Below are positions 56,144-64,000 of a stretch of DNA of 64,000 nt, in pieces. Numbering within the stretch: the stretch's first letter is position 1; each line of letters starts with the position of its first letter. The position numbers and the translations under genes were made by a program. The DNA lies in the NCBI GenBank assembly GCA_963786675.1, contig CAWAZY010000003.1, positions 434,001 to 498,000 of the forward strand, written 5' to 3'. Origin of the DNA: JAGVSR01 sp963786675 (lineage in GTDB: Bacteria; Pseudomonadota; Alphaproteobacteria; Rhizobiales; Hyphomicrobiaceae). Under the pieces are notes generated by a model, which saw nothing but the letters and a program-made list of their open reading frames with translations, was not told the DNA's origin and searched no databases.

Positions 56144-57463
56144 TCAACTCGTCGGGGCGTCGAGCTTGCGGGTCAGCGCCTCGAACTCGCGGCGCAGTTC
56201 CTCGTTGCGGAAGATCTGCTCGAACGTGGGGGCTTCAAGCTTCTGGAGCGCCTCGAACGACGCCGCGCCGTCGCGCATGAGGTTCTGCAACTCGAAGCTC
56301 GCCTGGACCGTTTCGAAGGTGTTGTCGGCGATCTTCAAATCGTGGGTCGCGCGCTGACGCGCCCGCGCGATCTGCTCGCGCTGCTGCGCGAGGTAGCGCC
56401 GGTAGCCCTTGGCGGCTTCCTCGGCAATCTTCTGGCTGTTGCGGTTGGCTTCGAGCGCCCGCTTCTGGTCCGGGCGGTTGTCGGCGCGCAATAACTCCGC
56501 CGTGCGGGATTTGGCGGCCTGCAGATCCTTCAGGATCGCATCGAGCTTGGGCAGATATTGCGTGTCGATCTTGGCGATGGCCATGTCCTGGGCATGCACG
56601 AGCATGGCGAACAGGGCCGCATGCATGGCGAAGTATTTGCGGGCCGCGCCTGTGTTGTCGCCGGCCGCCGTGATCAACTTGGCCAACTGCGCGTCGATGA
56701 GCTTGGCGGCCTCGAATGTCGCCACGAGCCGCACCATGTCGCCGGAGAGCACCCCGTCGAGCAGCAGATCAAGCTGTGCCGGCGTCAACTCGATGCCGGA
56801 CTTGGTCATGGCATCCTTGACCTCGGCCTTGGCCGCCGCGATCTCGTTGCGGTTCTCGCCGATGCGCCCTTCCAAATCCTTGATCGATGCGGCGAGGCTG
56901 TCGACGGTATCGGTAAGAACACCCGGCAGCGTGCCCTCCTTGGGGGCCATCAACTGCTTCTCGCGCAGGGTCGCGATGCGCGCCTCCAAATCGCCGATAA
57001 AGCGCCGGTGGGCTTCGATGCGCTTCTGAACTTCGACGACGGGGACGTCGGTGACGATGCCGAGCGCGGCATCGAGCAAGCCGCGCACCTTGTCCTCACG
57101 GTCCTCACGCGTTTCGGTGAAGAACGGCGGCACGACGAAGTCGTCGCGTTGCGGCAGTTTTCTCATGCCGCCGCGCCGCTCTGCGGTGTCGGTCAGCACA
57201 TCCTGGACGGCCTGCATCAGGAGCCGCGCCTGTTCATGCGTTGCGTCGCCCGCGCGCGGGTCGGCGGGAGCTTGATCGGCCGGCGTCGCCTCCGCCGGTG
57301 GGGGAATTTGTGCTTGGGCGAGGGCCCCGCGCGCCGATGGATCAGACGGGGCTTGTTGGCCGAGAAGCGCACCGATGGCATCGGGTGCGGCTTGCACCGG
57401 CACGGCCAGACTCAAGACGAGGGCCGCGCTGAGGATGGCCGCGGACGAGGTTTTGGCTGACAT
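56144..57463 (-). CDS. Periplasmic coiled-coil protein, function unknown
   Basis: A 439-aa exported protein with signal peptide (SSAAILSAALVLSLAVPVQA) and a Pro/Ala-rich stretch to about residue 75. The rest is almost all helix, with coiled-coil segments around VEVQKRIEAHRRFIGDLEAR, IKDLEGRIGENRNEIAAAKA and YRRYLAQQREQIARARQRAT. There are no cysteines in the mature part and no enzyme motifs. It could be a structural or adaptor protein of the envelope. An in-frame ATG five codons earlier (57478) is possible. It ends 15 bp from mgtE, convergently. Confidence 0.82.
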   Translation of the reverse strand: MSAKTSSAAILSAALVLSLAVPVQAAPDAIGALLGQQAPSDPSARGALAQAQIPPPAEATPADQAPADPRAGDATHEQARLLMQAVQDVLTDTAERRGGMRKLPQRDDFVVPPFFTETREDREDKVRGLLDAALGIVTDVPVVEVQKRIEAHRRFIGDLEARIATLREKQLMAPKEGTLPGVLTDTVDSLAASIKDLEGRIGENRNEIAAAKAEVKDAMTKSGIELTPAQLDLLLDGVLSGDMVRLVATFEAAKLIDAQLAKLITAAGDNTGAARKYFAMHAALFAMLVHAQDMAIAKIDTQYLPKLDAILKDLQAAKSRTAELLRADNRPDQKRALEANRNSQKIAEEAAKGYRRYLAQQREQIARARQRATHDLKIADNTFETVQASFELQNLMRDGAASFEALQKLEAPTFEQIFRNEELRREFEALTRKLDAPTS

Positions 57464-57530
57464 GCATTCGCTCTCCATGACACCACCTGCGCGCGGAATT
57501 CGGGCATTACGATGGTGGGTCTAGCGCTGT

Positions 57531-58304
57531 CTAGGAAGATGGTTGCAACGCCACGGCGCGGACCGCGGCCAGGAGTGCCGGAGTAATCTGCCGGGCATCG
57601 TTCAGAATGACCATGTGGGTCAGAGTGTCGGGCATATTGGGATGGGTCTTGGGAAAACGTGCCTTTACGAACGGGTCCGGAGCCGGATGTGGTCCGAAGG
57701 CGAGTGCGAGACGCAACTCGCGCGGGGCAATCGTTAATGCGCCAATGGGCAAGGCGTGATGCAGCGCGACGTAGCCGGCTTCAGGAATGAACTGGACGCC
57801 GGGCACCATCCGCTCGATTTCCTTCAGGACGAAGGTGGCGAGGGGCCGGTAGGCCTTCGCCTCCGCGAGCAGGGCCTCGAGCGCAACCTCACGGGCGGCT
57901 CCCGATAGGTTGGGTGCGCTTGGTGCGGCGGCCGCCGCCGGGGGCTGCGGATCGGCTCTCACATCGGGCGGAGCGGGCGCGGGCACCGCGGCCCGATCGG
58001 CGGCCGGTCGCGCCGCTGGAGCGGATTCGCTGGCGGGCTTTTGGCCAGCGGCGGGCATGACGGGCATGGCTTTGGGGACGGGGGCATCGAGATAGATCGG
58101 GCGTCCGCCATTGTGATGGATGCGTTCAAGCCACGAGGCCTTGGCGAACAGAAAACCCTGCGTGCGCAGCCAATCGATGATGGCGTTGCGGTCGCCGGGG
58201 TTGGCCTCGGCAATTGCGGCCATCCATCCGTCGAGATCGCGGCCGGTGTCTTCCGCGAGGCCCTCCAGAAATTCGCGCTCCTTTTCTGCGTAATCGATGG
58301 CCAT
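57531..58304 (-). CDS. DUF4287/DUF5655 domain protein
   Basis: A 257-aa cytosolic protein. The N-terminal 60 residues (YAEKEREFLEGLAEDTGRDL, then DGWMAAIAEANPGDRNAIID) match DUF4287, and the C-terminal 120 (EVALEALLAEAKAYRPLATF, then VPGVQFIPEAGYVALHHALP) match the DUF5655 pattern. Between them is a Pro/Ala linker of about 70 residues. Function is unknown; DUF5655 proteins are predicted to bind ligands or nucleic acid. 10 bp separate it from the upstream ICMT-like gene on the same strand. Confidence 0.75.
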   Translation of the reverse strand: MAIDYAEKEREFLEGLAEDTGRDLDGWMAAIAEANPGDRNAIIDWLRTQGFLFAKASWLERIHHNGGRPIYLDAPVPKAMPVMPAAGQKPASESAPAARPAADRAAVPAPAPPDVRADPQPPAAAAAPSAPNLSGAAREVALEALLAEAKAYRPLATFVLKEIERMVPGVQFIPEAGYVALHHALPIGALTIAPRELRLALAFGPHPAPDPFVKARFPKTHPNMPDTLTHMVILNDARQITPALLAAVRAVALQPSS

Positions 58305-58314
58305 TCGCGTGTGC

Positions 58315-58800
58315 TCAGATCACGGCGCGCGTGCGCGCGGCATAGGCGCGCCACGCATCGCCGAAGGTGGCTTCCAGGTGGCGCTCCTCGGGGCGGATCT
58401 GGAGGACCGCGACCAGTCCCAGAAACACAAAGGCCAGGATCGCGAACCAGACGTTCTGGGTCAGCTCCGCGATGCCAAAGAGAATGAACATATCCGCAAT
58501 GTAGATCGGGTGACGCCGCCAGCGATAGGGGCCGTCCGTCACCAGCACGCTGGCGCCCTGATGGGGCAGGATCGTCGTGTGATGCCGGCGCAATGTCAGA
58601 GCGGCCCAGACGAGAATGGCCACGCCAGCCATGCCAAATGTCAGGCCCACGATGCGCGCCGGAGTATCCCCGGTCCCCGGCCACGCCAATGGCAGCACCC
58701 GGCCGAGCAGGATGGCCCCCACAATGGCCGCTCCCAGCAACAGGGGCGGCCAGGGAACCCATCCGGGGCGTGTATGGGCGGTTGCAGGTCCGGTCGGCAT
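58315..58800 (-). CDS. ICMT-like isoprenylcysteine/phospholipid methyltransferase
   Basis: A 161-aa inner-membrane methyltransferase with about four hydrophobic helices. The C-terminal signature LVTDGPYRWRRHPIYIADMF and RPEERHLEATFGDAWRAYAA is the SAM-binding motif of the ICMT/PEMT superfamily. The start is ATG 58800, with GAGGAG 6 bp upstream; an earlier in-frame ATG at 58821 lacks it. The substrate is not predictable. It is divergent from the SAM methyltransferase gene at 58893. Confidence 0.88.
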   Translation of the reverse strand: MPTGPATAHTRPGWVPWPPLLLGAAIVGAILLGRVLPLAWPGTGDTPARIVGLTFGMAGVAILVWAALTLRRHHTTILPHQGASVLVTDGPYRWRRHPIYIADMFILFGIAELTQNVWFAILAFVFLGLVAVLQIRPEERHLEATFGDAWRAYAARTRAVI

Positions 58801-58892
58801 GGTGTCTCCTCGCAAGGACATGAAATACCTATACCAATCCGGCGCCAGTCGCATCATCCGTGCGATCCGCCGATTGCCGTTCCGGCACGAGA

Positions 58893-59639
58893 ATGAAGGC
58901 CCGCATGGCGACCCCCGACGTCCCCGACCCCGACCCAAAACTGCATGATCCGGAGACCCGGGCGGGTCAGGCGGTCTATTCGCCCGCCGTGCTGCGGCTC
59001 TACGATGCGTGGGTTCTTGGCTTCTCCAACCGGTTCCTATGGCGCTGTCCGACGTCGGAACTGCGCGCGCTGTACGATCGCAACGTCGCCGCCTCCCATC
59101 TCGATATCGGTGTCGGCACGGGGTACTTCCTGGACCGTGTGCGTTTTCCCGTGGCGGCACCACGCATCACGCTTGTCGATCTCAACGCGAACAGCCTGCA
59201 GGCGGCGGCGCATCGCATCCGCCGCTATCGGCCGCACACCGTCATGGCCAATGCGCTTGCGCCGTTGCCGCTCGACCGCGCCTTCGGTTCGGTGGGACTG
59301 TGCTACCTGCTGCACTGCCTGCCCGGCGACATGGCCGCGAAGTGCAAGGTGTTCGATGGCGTGGCAGCGGTGGTCGTACCGGGTGGGCGCGTCTTCGGCG
59401 CAACGATCGTGCAAGGCGACGCGCCGCGCAGCTGGGCCGCTCAGGCTTTGATGGACGCCTACACGGCGCGCGGCATCTTTTCCAACGCCGGGGACACCTT
59501 CGATGGCCTGACGCGCGAACTCACCCGGCGGTTCGACGATGTCCGCGTCATGCGGCGGGGCTGCGTTGCGATTTTCGAGGCGCGCGTGCCCGCAGGCGGG
59601 CCCATGAGTGCCGGATCGACGGCCTCGGGATCCGACTAG
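58893..59639 (+). CDS. Class I SAM-dependent methyltransferase
   Basis: A 248-aa enzyme. Motif I is HLDIGVGTGYFLDRV, and motif II/III is ITLVDLNANSLQAAAHRIRR and LPLDRAFGSVGLCYLLHCLP. The preceding YDAWVLGFSNRFLWRCPTSE is a family-specific segment found in a set of bacterial and fungal homologues of unknown substrate. Starts at 58893 (MKARMATP), 58905 and 58860 are all in frame, with no decisive ribosome-binding site. Its stop overlaps the end of the converging lipoprotein gene. Confidence 0.87.
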   Translation: MKARMATPDVPDPDPKLHDPETRAGQAVYSPAVLRLYDAWVLGFSNRFLWRCPTSELRALYDRNVAASHLDIGVGTGYFLDRVRFPVAAPRITLVDLNANSLQAAAHRIRRYRPHTVMANALAPLPLDRAFGSVGLCYLLHCLPGDMAAKCKVFDGVAAVVVPGGRVFGATIVQGDAPRSWAAQALMDAYTARGIFSNAGDTFDGLTRELTRRFDDVRVMRRGCVAIFEARVPAGGPMSAGSTASGSD

Positions 59640-60139
59640 CTAGACTTGCCCGCCGGGGGCACGGTTGGCGTTGGCGGCGGCGCGGACGGGCGCGCGGCCA
59701 GATCCTTGTCGAGGTCGAAGCTCGCGCACCCTTGTTCTTTCAGGCGGCGATTGTAGGCGTCGAGCATCGGCCGCTCGCGGGCCGTGCGCTCGGACGCATT
59801 GGAGGCGGTATCGGTAAAGAGCAGCGTACTCGAGACGGTTCGTGCGGCGGCTGAAGCGCCGGTCGGTGCAACCTTGTAGTCGGCGCCGCGGACCGACAGG
59901 ATGCGCACCTGCATGCGGCCCGTGAGCTTGCGGCAGTCGAGACCCTGTTCCTCCGCGGACAGGACATACGTGCCGTTGGCCACGGTCCCGATGCCCGTCG
60001 GCGTCTTGGTGATGGGACTGTCGCCCGCGCTGGCGCAGGCCCCTGCGAGCAGGGCCGCGCATCCCGCAACAGCCCAGGCCCGGCTGCTGCGCGCGCGGGA
60101 GGGGTTCGGAGCCGGATTGCGATCGGATGCGTGCCGCAT
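59636..60139 (-). CDS. Putative lipoprotein, function unknown
   Basis: A 167-aa protein with a basic N-terminus, a hydrophobic stretch (WAVAGCAALLAGACASAG) and a lipobox-like AGAC, so it is probably lipidated. The mature part begins SPITKTPTGIGTVANGTYVL and ends in a Pro-rich tail (PSAPPPTPTVPPAGKSS). Mature cysteines (LDCRKL and QGCASF) may pair. Start 60139 is chosen because it leaves a normal signal sequence; the frame is open to 60202. No family recognised. Confidence 0.72.
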   Translation of the reverse strand: MRHASDRNPAPNPSRARSSRAWAVAGCAALLAGACASAGDSPITKTPTGIGTVANGTYVLSAEEQGLDCRKLTGRMQVRILSVRGADYKVAPTGASAAARTVSSTLLFTDTASNASERTARERPMLDAYNRRLKEQGCASFDLDKDLAARPSAPPPTPTVPPAGKSS

Positions 60140-60278
60140 GGCACCCTCTGAGCGCAAAACACGGGCCGAAGCAAGGCGCGGGATGGCACCGGGTCTGGCC
60201 ACCCACCAAAATTGCCCGCTTGCGTTGCATCCCGCCCGCGTCTTCTATGGCGCTGCAATACGAGGAGGACGAGCACGA

Positions 60279-60773
60279 ATGACGGCGCGCGCATACAGTT
60301 CGACGGTTGGGGGCAGGGGTGGCTGTCCGGTTTGGATGTTGGCGGGCCTCGTTTCGGTCCTGGCCCTTGTGTTCCCCGATGCCGGGAAGCCGCTCAAGGC
60401 TGCCGAAGAAGCCAAGGCACCCAAGCAATTGACCTGTACCTTCCCCGAAGGCACGTCGACGACCTACGAGGCGGGCAAGTTCGTGACCAAGACCGGCAGC
60501 GCGCTCTCTTTTACGTTCGGCAAAATCGATTTGGAAAATCAGTCGGCTGAGTTGGTGGCCGGCAGCAACTCCAAGCCGCTCAACGTGCGCATCGTTCGGG
60601 CCATCAACGCCAACCATTTCCTCGAAGTCGTCAACGAGGGCTTTTTGAATTTGACCACGATCTACGACAAGGACAGCACGACGGGTGTTTATCCAGCCGT
60701 CCATTCCCGCCACCTGGGCTGGCTCGGCTCGCCGGTCTTTGGCCATTACGCGGGAACCTGCAAGGACAGCTGA
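60279..60773 (+). CDS. Secreted protein, function unknown
   Basis: A 164-aa exported protein with a signal peptide (MLAGLVSVLALVFPDAGKPL) and a beta-rich mature domain: QLTCTFPEGTSTTYEAGKFV, SFTFGKIDLENQSAELVAGS, and a C-terminal GHYAGTCKDS. Two Cys at the start and end of the domain (LTCTF and GTCKD) probably form a disulfide. The ATG follows GAGGAGG. It is divergent from the lipoprotein gene; a 139-bp spacer separates them. Confidence 0.82.
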   Translation: MTARAYSSTVGGRGGCPVWMLAGLVSVLALVFPDAGKPLKAAEEAKAPKQLTCTFPEGTSTTYEAGKFVTKTGSALSFTFGKIDLENQSAELVAGSNSKPLNVRIVRAINANHFLEVVNEGFLNLTTIYDKDSTTGVYPAVHSRHLGWLGSPVFGHYAGTCKDS

Positions 60774-60960
60774 GGCCAACGCGCGGATCTTGCGCGCGGG
60801 TGTTTGTTGCCGCGCTAAATCTGTGGATGGGGCCGGTGAGCACCACCGGTGCGCGCCGAACTTGCCCTAGCCTGCGTTGCCTCAGGGCCGGCGCCCGCAA
60901 GCGCCAAGTAACATCTAAGCCGTCTCGAACGGGCGCCGTCCAATTGCCAGGAAACGACCC

Positions 60961-61401
60961 ATGCCGTTGCATCTCATCAAGCTGTGCGTCGGTGCGGAGA
61001 GCATCAACGATCTCGCGCAATGGCAAGCCGCGAACCGGCAGTATTGGCGCAAGTTGGGCGGCCGGCCCTGCGTGTTCCATACGACCTTCCAAAGACCCAA
61101 GCGAACCGACGATCTGCTGGCCGGCGGATCGCTCTACTGGGTGATCAAGGGCCTCGTTCAAGCGCGCCAGAGCCTTGTTGGCTTCGACGACGGGCAGAAG
61201 GAAGATGGGTCACCCTGTTGCCTTTTGCTGCTCGATCCTGCGATTGTACCGGTGCGGCCGGTGCCCCGCCGCGCCTTCCAGGGCTGGCGCTACCTCGACG
61301 GGGCCGATGCCCCGGGTGATCTGGGCTCTTCCCCGGCGGGTGACATGGCTGAATTGCCGCTCAAACTACGCCGTGAATTGGCGCAACTCGGTCTGATCTA
61401 G
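60961..61401 (+). CDS. DUF1489 family protein
   Basis: A 146-aa cytosolic protein, start PLHLIKLCVGAESINDLAQW and then TTFQRPKRTDDLLAGGSLYW and RRAFQGWRYLDGADAPGDLG. These match DUF1489, an alphaproteobacterial family of unknown function. Length is typical. It is followed after 31 bp by the aminotransferase gene. Confidence 0.88.
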   Translation: MPLHLIKLCVGAESINDLAQWQAANRQYWRKLGGRPCVFHTTFQRPKRTDDLLAGGSLYWVIKGLVQARQSLVGFDDGQKEDGSPCCLLLLDPAIVPVRPVPRRAFQGWRYLDGADAPGDLGSSPAGDMAELPLKLRRELAQLGLI

Positions 61402-61432
61402 CGGGACAGTCAACAGGGACGTCGCAGGAATT

Positions 61433-62545
61433 TTGGGTCAGCCGGTCATCACATCCATCGTCGCGAACCTGCCGCATCTGGTGCCCTTCGTCGGCCCTGA
61501 AACGATGGAGCGGCTTAGGGGCCAACCGTTCCGTGCGCGGCTCGGCGCCAACGAGAGTGCATTTGGCCCTTCGCCGCGCGCCATCGACGCCATGGAGCGC
61601 GCCGCGCGCGATGCGTGGAAATACTGCGATCCGGAAAACACTGATTTGCGGGCCGCGATCGCGGCCTTTCACGGCGTCGGGTTCGACAATGTCGTCATCG
61701 GTGAAGGCATCGACGGCCTGCTCGGACTTGCGGTGCGGATCGCCGCCGATCCCGGCACGCCCGTGGTTACCTCGGACGGCGCCTACCCGACGTTCAACTT
61801 CCATGTGGCCGCTCACGGCGCGCGTCTTGTCAAAGTGCCCTTCCGCGACGACCGGGAGGATCTGGACGCGCTCATGGCGGCCGTGCGCCGCGAGAAGGCG
61901 CGCGTTCTTTATGTCTCCAACCCCAACAATCCCATGGGGTCATGGTGGGACGCCGAAGCGCTCGACCGCCTGATTGCCGCCCTTCCTGACGGCGTCCTTC
62001 TGTTGCTGGACGAGGCCTATTGCGACACCGCGCCGGCCGGCGCCATTCCACGGCTGGACATGGCCAACGCCCAGGTGCTGCGGCTCAGGACGTTCTCCAA
62101 GGCGTATGGATTGGCCGGCGCGCGCATCGGGTACGCGCTGGGCGAACCCAGCCTGATTGCCCTGTTTGACAAGGTCCGCAACCACTATGGCATCAACCGG
62201 ACCGGTCAGATCGGTGCGTTGGCCGCGATCGGGGACCAAACGCATCTGCAGGCGGCCGTCGCGCAGATCGAACGGGCCCGCACACGGATCGCCGCGATCG
62301 CCACGGCCAACGGGCTGACACCGTTGCCGTCGGCCACAAATTTCGTGGCCATCGATTGCGGCCGCGACGGTGACTACGCGGCGCGTGTTCTGGATGCTCT
62401 GCTCGATCTCGGTGTTTTTGCCCGCAAGCCGCGTGCGCCGGGTTTGGACCGGACCGTGCGCATCAGTTGCGGTTCGGACGCGGAACTTGCTGTTTTCGAA
62501 GAGGTCCTGCCTTTGGCCTTGCGCGATGCGTCGGGGCAGACATGA
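61433..62545 (+). CDS. HisC-like PLP-dependent aminotransferase
   Basis: A 370-aa fold-type I aminotransferase near histidinol-phosphate aminotransferase. LGANESAFGPSPRAIDAMER and SNPNNPMGSW are substrate/PLP loop motifs; the PLP lysine is in RTFSKAYGLAGARIGYALG, and the C-terminal arginine is in RTVRISCGSDAEL. The start is TTG at 61433 behind AGGAA, because no ATG precedes the conserved N-terminal segment. Without his genes nearby, the substrate (histidinol phosphate, aromatic or other amino acid) is open. It is 16 bp before the oxidoreductase gene. Confidence 0.88.
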   Translation: MGQPVITSIVANLPHLVPFVGPETMERLRGQPFRARLGANESAFGPSPRAIDAMERAARDAWKYCDPENTDLRAAIAAFHGVGFDNVVIGEGIDGLLGLAVRIAADPGTPVVTSDGAYPTFNFHVAAHGARLVKVPFRDDREDLDALMAAVRREKARVLYVSNPNNPMGSWWDAEALDRLIAALPDGVLLLLDEAYCDTAPAGAIPRLDMANAQVLRLRTFSKAYGLAGARIGYALGEPSLIALFDKVRNHYGINRTGQIGALAAIGDQTHLQAAVAQIERARTRIAAIATANGLTPLPSATNFVAIDCGRDGDYAARVLDALLDLGVFARKPRAPGLDRTVRISCGSDAELAVFEEVLPLALRDASGQT

Positions 62546-62561
62546 ACAGGCAGGCCGCCGC

Positions 62562-63701
62562 ATGAGCAGGAAAAAGCGGCTGGTCCTCATTGGCGGTGGG
62601 CATGCGCATGTCTTCGTGCTGCGCGCTTTCGGCCGCCAGCCCATGCCCGATGTTGAACTGACCCTGATCGCCAAGGAACTGCATGCGCCCTATTCGGGCA
62701 TGCTGCCCGGGTTCGTCGCCGGGCATTACGGCCTCGACGACTGTCAGATCGACCTGGAACGTTTGGGCGCTTTCGCCGGGGCACGCGTGATGGGCGCGGC
62801 GGCGACGGGCATCGATCGCAGGGCGCGGACCGTGACGGTCGCCGGCCACGAGCCGGTGCCCTACGACGTCCTTTCCGTCGACGCCGGCATCACGCCAGAC
62901 GTGGGCGGCATCCCCGGCGCGATAGAAAACGCACTGGTCGTCAAACCCGTGTCCGAATTCGCTCCAAAATGGCAGGTTTTGGAAGCTCGGGTGAAGGCGG
63001 GCGGGGGTCCGCGCAGCGTGGTGGCGGTCGGCGGCGGAGCGGCTGGCGTTGAACTCATACTGGCGGCGCGTCACAAGCTTGCGCGATTGCGCACCGTGCG
63101 CAACGGTCAGTCGGAGCCGGTTCGCTACGCTCTTGTCACCAGCGGACTCATCCTGCCCGGCCACAGCGCGCGGGCGCAGAGACTGGCACGACAGGCGCTG
63201 GGCGAAGCCAACGTGGCCGTCATCGAGAACGAACGTGTCGTTGCGATCGGGACCGATCACGTCCGGCTCCGCTCCGGAACGCAACTGCCCTGTGATGCGG
63301 CCCTGGTCTCGACGCGGGCGCGCGCGCCGGCCTGGTTCGCCGGCAGTGGGCTGGCGCGGGATGCTGGTGGATTTCTAGCCCTTAAGCCGACGTTGCAGTG
63401 CCTCAACGACGATGATGTCTTCGCCGCCGGTGATTGCGCAAGCGTTGTTGAGCATCCACGCCCGAAGGCCGGTGTCTTTGCGGTCCGCCAGGGACCGGTG
63501 CTGGCGCGCCATTTGCGCCGCCACCTCAATTGGCAGGTGCTCGACCCGTTCGTGCCGCAACGTCACTACTTGACGCTGATCTCGCTCGGCGCGCGCATGG
63601 CCATTGCCGATCGCAATGGCTTGGCCGTCGGCGGCGCCTGGGTGTGGCACTGGAAAGATTGGATCGACCGGCGCTTCATGTCCGGTTTTACCAATCTCTA
63701 G
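62562..63701 (+). CDS. FAD/NAD(P)-dependent oxidoreductase (SelD-fusion-domain type)
   Basis: A 379-aa two-dinucleotide-binding flavoprotein. The FAD fingerprint is LVLIGGGHAHVFVLRAFG, the NAD(P) fingerprint is SVVAVGGGAAGVELILAAR, and the C-terminal FAD motif is DDDVFAAGDCASV. The GGGHAHVxVL start and HAPYSGMLPGFVAGHY are characteristic of the type II NADH-dehydrogenase-like domain that elsewhere is fused to SelD. Here it stands alone: no selenophosphate synthetase domain follows. The upstream aminotransferase is probably in the same transcript. Confidence 0.88.
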   Translation: MSRKKRLVLIGGGHAHVFVLRAFGRQPMPDVELTLIAKELHAPYSGMLPGFVAGHYGLDDCQIDLERLGAFAGARVMGAAATGIDRRARTVTVAGHEPVPYDVLSVDAGITPDVGGIPGAIENALVVKPVSEFAPKWQVLEARVKAGGGPRSVVAVGGGAAGVELILAARHKLARLRTVRNGQSEPVRYALVTSGLILPGHSARAQRLARQALGEANVAVIENERVVAIGTDHVRLRSGTQLPCDAALVSTRARAPAWFAGSGLARDAGGFLALKPTLQCLNDDDVFAAGDCASVVEHPRPKAGVFAVRQGPVLARHLRRHLNWQVLDPFVPQRHYLTLISLGARMAIADRNGLAVGGAWVWHWKDWIDRRFMSGFTNL

Positions 63702-63729
63702 CGTGGAATTGTACCTGAAGCGTTCTAGA

Positions 63730-64000
63730 TCAGGGTGCAGCACCGACCACCGTCGACGACCAACCACCCGACGATGTGTCGTCGATGGCCGCGGGCTTGA
63801 AGGCCGGCGCGGCACCAGCGGCGGCGACGGGCACGACGGGGGCCTGGACAGGCGACTGTGCCACGCTCGTGGGCGCAGGCGCCGAGACCTTCGGATCAAG
63901 GCGTACGATCTGGCGGACCAGCGCGGTGTTCTCACGGGCAATGTCGGCGGATACGGCGGTTGCGCCGACCTGCGTGGCCTCGTCATACTTGCCCTGCAAG
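63730..64000 (-). CDS. C-terminal end of an unidentified protein (runs off the window)
   Basis: Partial gene on the minus strand; about 89 C-terminal residues are visible, and the start lies beyond 64000. The visible part begins QGKYDEATQVGATAVSADIA, continues with a short helical piece (NTALVRQIVRLDP) and ends in a Pro/Ala/Val-rich, disordered tail. QGKYDEA is suggestive of a tetratricopeptide-type helix, but one unit is not enough to assign a family. Confidence 0.6.
   Translation of the reverse strand, partial: LQGKYDEATQVGATAVSADIARENTALVRQIVRLDPKVSAPAPTSVAQSPVQAPVVPVAAAGAAPAFKPAAIDDTSSGGWSSTVVGAAP

Overview
This GC-rich window comes from an alphaproteobacterium. The grounds are the uninterrupted str-S10-spc-alpha ribosomal order with adk straight after secY, an ATP12-type F1-ATPase chaperone, a RluC-HAD-ATP12 block, separate propionyl-CoA carboxylase subunits, a phasin and a DUF1489 protein. 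I cannot name the order or genus from the sequence alone.

Layout. 1-22330: 3' end of rpoC, then rpsL-rpsG-fusA-tuf, rpsJ to rpmD, rplO-secY-adk, and rpsM-rpsK-rpoA-rplQ, all on the + strand. 22524-32927: a DegP-type protease, RarA, an orphan Tae4-like amidase with a two-helix membrane protein, CrcB, RluC, two small membrane/coiled-coil proteins, a HAD phosphatase, ATP12, a tandem DUF2750 protein, PccB and a SUKH-like protein. 32946-41327: panC (minus) opposite putA, a VWA protein, a membrane-anchored J-domain protein, a SPOR-tailed D-alanyl-D-alanine carboxypeptidase (minus) and a phasin behind a TGCA-rich promoter. 41597-51958: clpS-clpA, two secreted proteins, an internally duplicated helical protein, PccA, a LysR regulator opposite a 34-residue Lys/Ala protein, a small secreted protein, lipB and tRNA-Leu(GAG). 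52107-64000: two tandem polysaccharide deacetylases, MgtE, a periplasmic coiled-coil protein, a DUF4287/DUF5655 protein, an ICMT-like methyltransferase opposite a SAM methyltransferase, a lipoprotein, a secreted protein, DUF1489, an aminotransferase, a flavin oxidoreductase and the end of a gene running off the window.

How the genes work together. The first third makes ribosomes, RNA polymerase, elongation factors and the Sec channel. The rest is mostly core alphaproteobacterial housekeeping: propionate entry (PccA/PccB), proline catabolism (PutA), pantothenate and lipoate synthesis (PanC, LipB), PHA granule coating (phasin), N-end-rule proteolysis (ClpS/ClpA) and envelope maintenance (DegP, carboxypeptidase, deacetylases). 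I found no prophage, insertion sequence, CRISPR array or integron.

Main points of interest. (1) EF-Tu has an unusual, longer switch I with a GRRDPTK-type segment in place of the EEKARG stretch. (2) fusA carries about eleven extra bases and rpoC several more, while rpsL and rpsG between them are intact; these are most likely sequence errors. Single-base lesions also split the degP signal peptide and both deacetylases. (3) A Tae4-like amidase stands without a type VI secretion locus. (4) There are clear operator-like sites before the phasin gene and between lysR and the Lys/Ala-rich gene. No wholly new multi-gene system is evident.
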